From contig JABELC010000011.1 in NCBI GenBank assembly GCA_028455995.1, positions 496,001 through 560,000 of the forward strand: a stretch of DNA of 64,000 nt, written 5' to 3'. Within the stretch, counting starts at the first letter, position 1, and every line of letters starts with the position of its first letter. The position numbers were made by a program, and so were the translations under genes. Below are positions 60,357 through 64,000 of this stretch, piece by piece. The notes beneath the pieces were generated by a model. That model ran no database searches. It worked only from the letters and a program-made list of their open reading frames with translations, and was not told where the DNA came from. This DNA is from Scleromitrula shiraiana. Taxonomy: Eukaryota; Ascomycota; Leotiomycetes; Helotiales; Sclerotiniaceae.

Positions 60357-62335
60357 TGGAGGAAAGCTGATACCCTATTTGATATTAAGAGTTTGAAAAT
60401 ATAATGCATTATCAAGTAAAGCTGGCTTTCTCGTATATCTTTCCAAATATCATAATGAAATCAAACCAATCACATAACTTTACATTTCCGAACGACTATT
60501 CAAAACTGGATATATAAGTAAATGACAAGCGGTTGTATGCTAACTTAATGAATCTTCAAAAGTTGAACAGCCCGATTGTGTTGCGTCACACAATTTCAGG
60601 TATAATTGCCATTATCAACACTCCAAAACAATAATTTCGCCGCCTTGGATTACACCAAAGTTCAGGGGCCGTAGGACCAAAAATTGCCAGATTGATCAAA
60701 GTCGCTTTCCCGGAACACCTGCACATACCAATGAGAGAACCCCTTGTCCTACTACCAACTCATGCTCAGAAAATCTGCACAAAGTTAACCCGGCAATAAT
60801 GTGTTATCAGTATCTCGCCACAGTACTCTCGGTAATAGAAATGTGTCATCATAGTCTAGAAATAATATTTGTCAAGTCTTTCCTAGCTTTCGGCCATTGC
60901 TCCCAGCATCGACTTCGGCAATACGGAGTAGATAGTGAGCGGGGGATGATATCAGAGCTTCTCAAAGCTTGAATGTTAAAAATTCGAGTCGTGAAGACGA
61001 TACTGGTTGATTCACTAAATTGTACTTGTATGGATGTACCAAACCATAATGCGATTTGGTGCAATAAACAAACCGAAGTATGCCGAAGTTTCGTTGTGTT
61101 GATAACCAAAACACGATGTATCGGAATCCGGTTGAAAGGATTGAAAAGAAAGGTTTGACGATATGCTATCTTCGAGAGAGAGGTGAGCTCCATGGGAATA
61201 TGCTGTATATAAAACACCAATGTTATTTTGAGACGAGACTGTGTCTGATCCACATGATCGTGATAAAGCAGTTCAGATTCACTGTTTTCAAATACTGTGA
61301 CTCCTACTCGAGTAGAAACACCTAGAAACACGATTGAACCTCCAGTGAGTTCATCCCTTGTTCCACTTGGATACGAAGAACGTGTGATTTAACAGAATCT
61401 GGCATGACTCTCTGAAGCACCATTGCGATGTAATGTTCCCAGTTTTCGTTCGGTCAAAAGGTTACTTCCAAAATCATTTCGATAATAATACAAATGAATA
61501 TGAGGGGGAAGAGGGGAGAGTGGAATTGTCGTCTCCGCACCTCTGTTCTCTAGTGAGGCGCTTATCCGAGCATGGATTAGTCTCGTACTCTTGGCAACTC
61601 ATTAATAACTCTTGCCACTTATAAAAATTCCCTTGACAAGCAGGTACTGAAACTACCGAAACTACCGAAACTTAAGAAATTTCCCTTTCAACTCCCAAAG
61701 TGGGAATTTCCCTAGAGGGGTGGATGATCTGCATTTGAATGTTGAAACTAATGCCAGATAATTGATCCACATGATGATCTAGTTACAGTGAACTTTTTAC
61801 GGATTGAGTAGTATTCTCACTTAGATCACAGTAGTTGTTGACTCTTACGGTAACTTTGGGTAACTTTCTTGGATTCTAGGAATTCTATATTTCCTATTGT
61901 ATCATTGTTAAGCAAACACCGACGCTGGACCAAAGTCTAACTGTACTCATGATGTATTCGTTTTCCCAAAACTAATATCTAGTTCAGCTTGGCGTCCTCA
62001 ATGTCTACGTATAAACGCTGTACTCCCAGATTGATTCTGATATCTTTTCCTCCCCTACAAATTTTTTGCATCTATCTCACAATCATATCAAAAAAGCTTA
62101 GAAACCAATCATCTGATACTCAATACCATCAATTTACATCCTCATCTTAAATACTTTTGGAAATACCTCGTATTCACCACCCATTCAAATTCATTGCCTG
62201 TACCACTAGCATCTTCTGTACTAGTCATTCCACAGCATCTTCTCAAACTCCTTTACCTTCTCGTCTTTCAGCCTACAAAGTTATCTACAACTTTGATCAA
62301 TTTACTTTTTTTACACATCACACCAGTCCACAACA
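60357..62335. other. Intergenic region before myo-inositol oxygenase
   Basis: About 2 kb without a supportable gene. The ORFs near 60849-61331 overlap on both strands and show no domain. The last 100 bp is a pyrimidine-rich likely 5' UTR. Confidence 0.5.
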
Positions 62336-63358
62336 ATGTCTCCTTCCGCTATCCACAATGATGGCCGCTTATTGGAAGAGATCTCGGACAAGATGGATGA
62401 GTTGAACATCATCAAAGCAGAGATGAAGGAAATGGGAATGCTCGAGAAGTCGCAGTTTGATACTGAGAAAGATAAGACGATGTTCAGACAGTATAATACT
62501 GCGGTTGACGGGGTCAAGGAAGTATACAGGATGTAAGTATCCTCAACCATCTCCCATTCGTACAGGACTAACAGTTTGTTTCAGCCAGCACGAGAGACAG
62601 ACTGTGGCTTTCAACTTGATGAAGCGTAACGAGTTCAAGTTTAAGGTTCGGGACAACATGAGTGTCTGGGATGCAGCATTGAAGGCTTGCTCCATCAAGG
62701 ACGATTCTGATCCCGATACAGAATTGTCACAGATGGAGCATGCTCTTCAAGCTGCTGAGGCAATGCGACGGGATGGCAAACCACGCTGGATGATCTTGAC
62801 TGGCTTCATCCATGATTTGGGCAAGCTTTTGCTCCAGTATGGAGCAGAAGGCCAATGGGATGTCGTTGGTGATACTTTCCCTGTTGGCTGTGCATTTGAT
62901 CACCGCATTGTTTATCCCGAGTCCTTCGAAAACAACCCGGATTCAAAAGACCCAATCTATAGCACAAAGAACGGGATCTACCAACCGGGTTGCGGAATGG
63001 ACAATGTGATGCTATCATGGGGCCACGATGAATATCTGTACCAAGTTGTCAAAGATCAATCCACTTTACCTCCCGAGGCACTTGCCATGATCAGATACCA
63101 CTCCTTCTACGCCTGGCACTCTGCTGGCGCTTATAGGGAACTCATGGATGAACATGACCACGCAATGTTGGCTGCCGTTCAAGCTTTCAACCCCTACGAC
63201 CTCTACAGCAAAAGCGATGCTCCACCGGATGTGGAAGCCCTCAAGGTATGAATATCCCCCCTACTTGTTCTGGAAACAATAAAACTAACTTGTAACTATA
63301 GCCTTACTACTTGGAACTGATCGATGAGTTCTTCCCCAAGCGTATCATCAAATGGTAA
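62336..63358 (+). CDS. myo-Inositol oxygenase (MIOX)
   Basis: Three exons (62336-62532, 62585-63245, 63302-63358) give 304 residues. The enzyme cleaves myo-inositol with O2 to D-glucuronate in the cytosol, using a mixed-valent di-iron centre. All six iron ligands are seen with family spacing: His118 (QMEH), His142 and Asp143 (FIHDLGK), His213 (WGHDE), His238 (RYHSFYAWHS) and Asp271 (FNPYDLY). The C-terminal FFPKRIIKW matches the family ending FPDKLCW-like motif. The first exon carries a longer charged N-terminus than the animal enzymes. The product would feed the D-glucuronate catabolic route, for which the two upstream dehydrogenases are plausible later steps. Confidence 0.95.
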
Positions 63359-64000
63359 ATAATACCATATAAATACAAAAGCATGGGAAGATACCACAAA
63401 TGTTGGCTTCGGAGTATAGGATTTGGTCGGCTCTCGGGTTCTTCATAGATTGGTTCATTTTGGCTGGATTTAGAGCGCAGAGATATCGCAAATATCTACT
63501 TGTTGATAATTTTCAATGTAATGATTTTTCAAATCAAACAACTCTTGTTCTTAACCTCCATAAAAACGGTAGCATAGCATGTGAATAAAGTAAATCCCTC
63601 ATCGTATGTTCCGCAGTGAACCGTTGGCGTGAGATACACCGTTGTACGATGACGTTTAATGATATATCAGATTCGATATCGTCAATGTAACGGTTCGGTC
63701 TGGCCGCCTGGATACGACAGATCTTGATCTCGCTCTTGGCTACGAGGGAGGAGGGGTGTCCCAGGTGGTGGAAGATATGTCACGATTTTATCATGTAATG
63801 AATCATATCACATGGCTTAACAAAAGCCAGAAAGCCATAAAAAAGATTGTTGGGTATGAGGAGAGTAGGAACAGAAGTCTCTTGCAACTGACAGCCCCAG
63901 TACGCAAGGCCAAGAAGGTGTTGTCGAAGAAGGATCTGCGTGCTCGTCTGGGGTCAAGCTTATGTAATCTATATGAGGTCTTTCCGTAAAAGAAAATAAT
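63359..64000. other. 3' flank of MIOX to window end
   Basis: ORFs at 63400-63588 and 63756-63989 have no recognised domain. The latter (77 codons) is Lys-rich at its end and could be part of a gene beyond the window, but this cannot be supported. Confidence 0.4.

Noticed and set aside
63756..63989. 77-codon ORF near the window end
   Set aside because: No domain or conserved neighbour; could be a gene fragment continuing outside, but not supportable here.

Overview
The window looks like nuclear DNA of a filamentous ascomycete. Genes carry one to five short introns (about 50-150 nt) with GTAAGT/GTATGT-type donors, CTAAC/CTAAT branch points and AG acceptors. Intergenic DNA is AT-rich and full of microsatellites, and there are signs of RIP-like C-to-T decay. 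The gene set (CRT10-like, Sgs1/BLM-type RecQ, Kre9/Knh1-type GPI protein, Mep ammonium transporter, myo-inositol oxygenase) fits Pezizomycotina. A Leotiomycete such as the Sclerotiniaceae is my best guess from overall impression, but this is inference only.

Layout. 1-4.2 kb is gene-poor. It holds a RIP-like duplicated segment and two related AT-rich elements with terminal inverted repeats. A GPI-anchored cell-surface protein follows at 4.6-5.4 kb. 5.4-15.4 kb has no intact gene, only a possible decayed LRR-like region, a small ORF broken by one stop codon, and simple repeats. A BTB/POZ protein lies at 15.4-16.9 kb. 17-23.4 kb is microsatellite-rich and contains a broken carboxylesterase. Then come a CRT10-like gene (minus), a Mep-type ammonium transporter (plus), and a long RecQ helicase (plus). 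These are followed by three proteins of unknown function (40.8-47.1 kb), a SnoaL-like protein (minus), and a fusion of about 580 residues of internal repeats to a phytanoyl-CoA-dioxygenase-type domain. A MACPF-domain gene with a reading-frame break lies tail to tail with that fusion. Further on are a MAPEG remnant and a small Ser-rich protein.

The last 7 kb holds a divergently transcribed zinc-dependent polyol/aldonate dehydrogenase and KduD/IdnO-like SDR, then a complete myo-inositol oxygenase. Together they suggest a route from inositol through glucuronate and idonate/ketogluconate to gluconate.

The most unusual object is the repeat-dioxygenase fusion at 49.8-52.5 kb. Seven long A-type units and four short B-type units share a P-D-x-L-x-x-K...L-E-L core and sit in cis with an Fe(II)/2-oxoglutarate oxygenase whose catalytic residues look intact. 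This layout recalls fungal systems in which an enzyme modifies its own peptide tail, but no substrate role is shown by the sequence.
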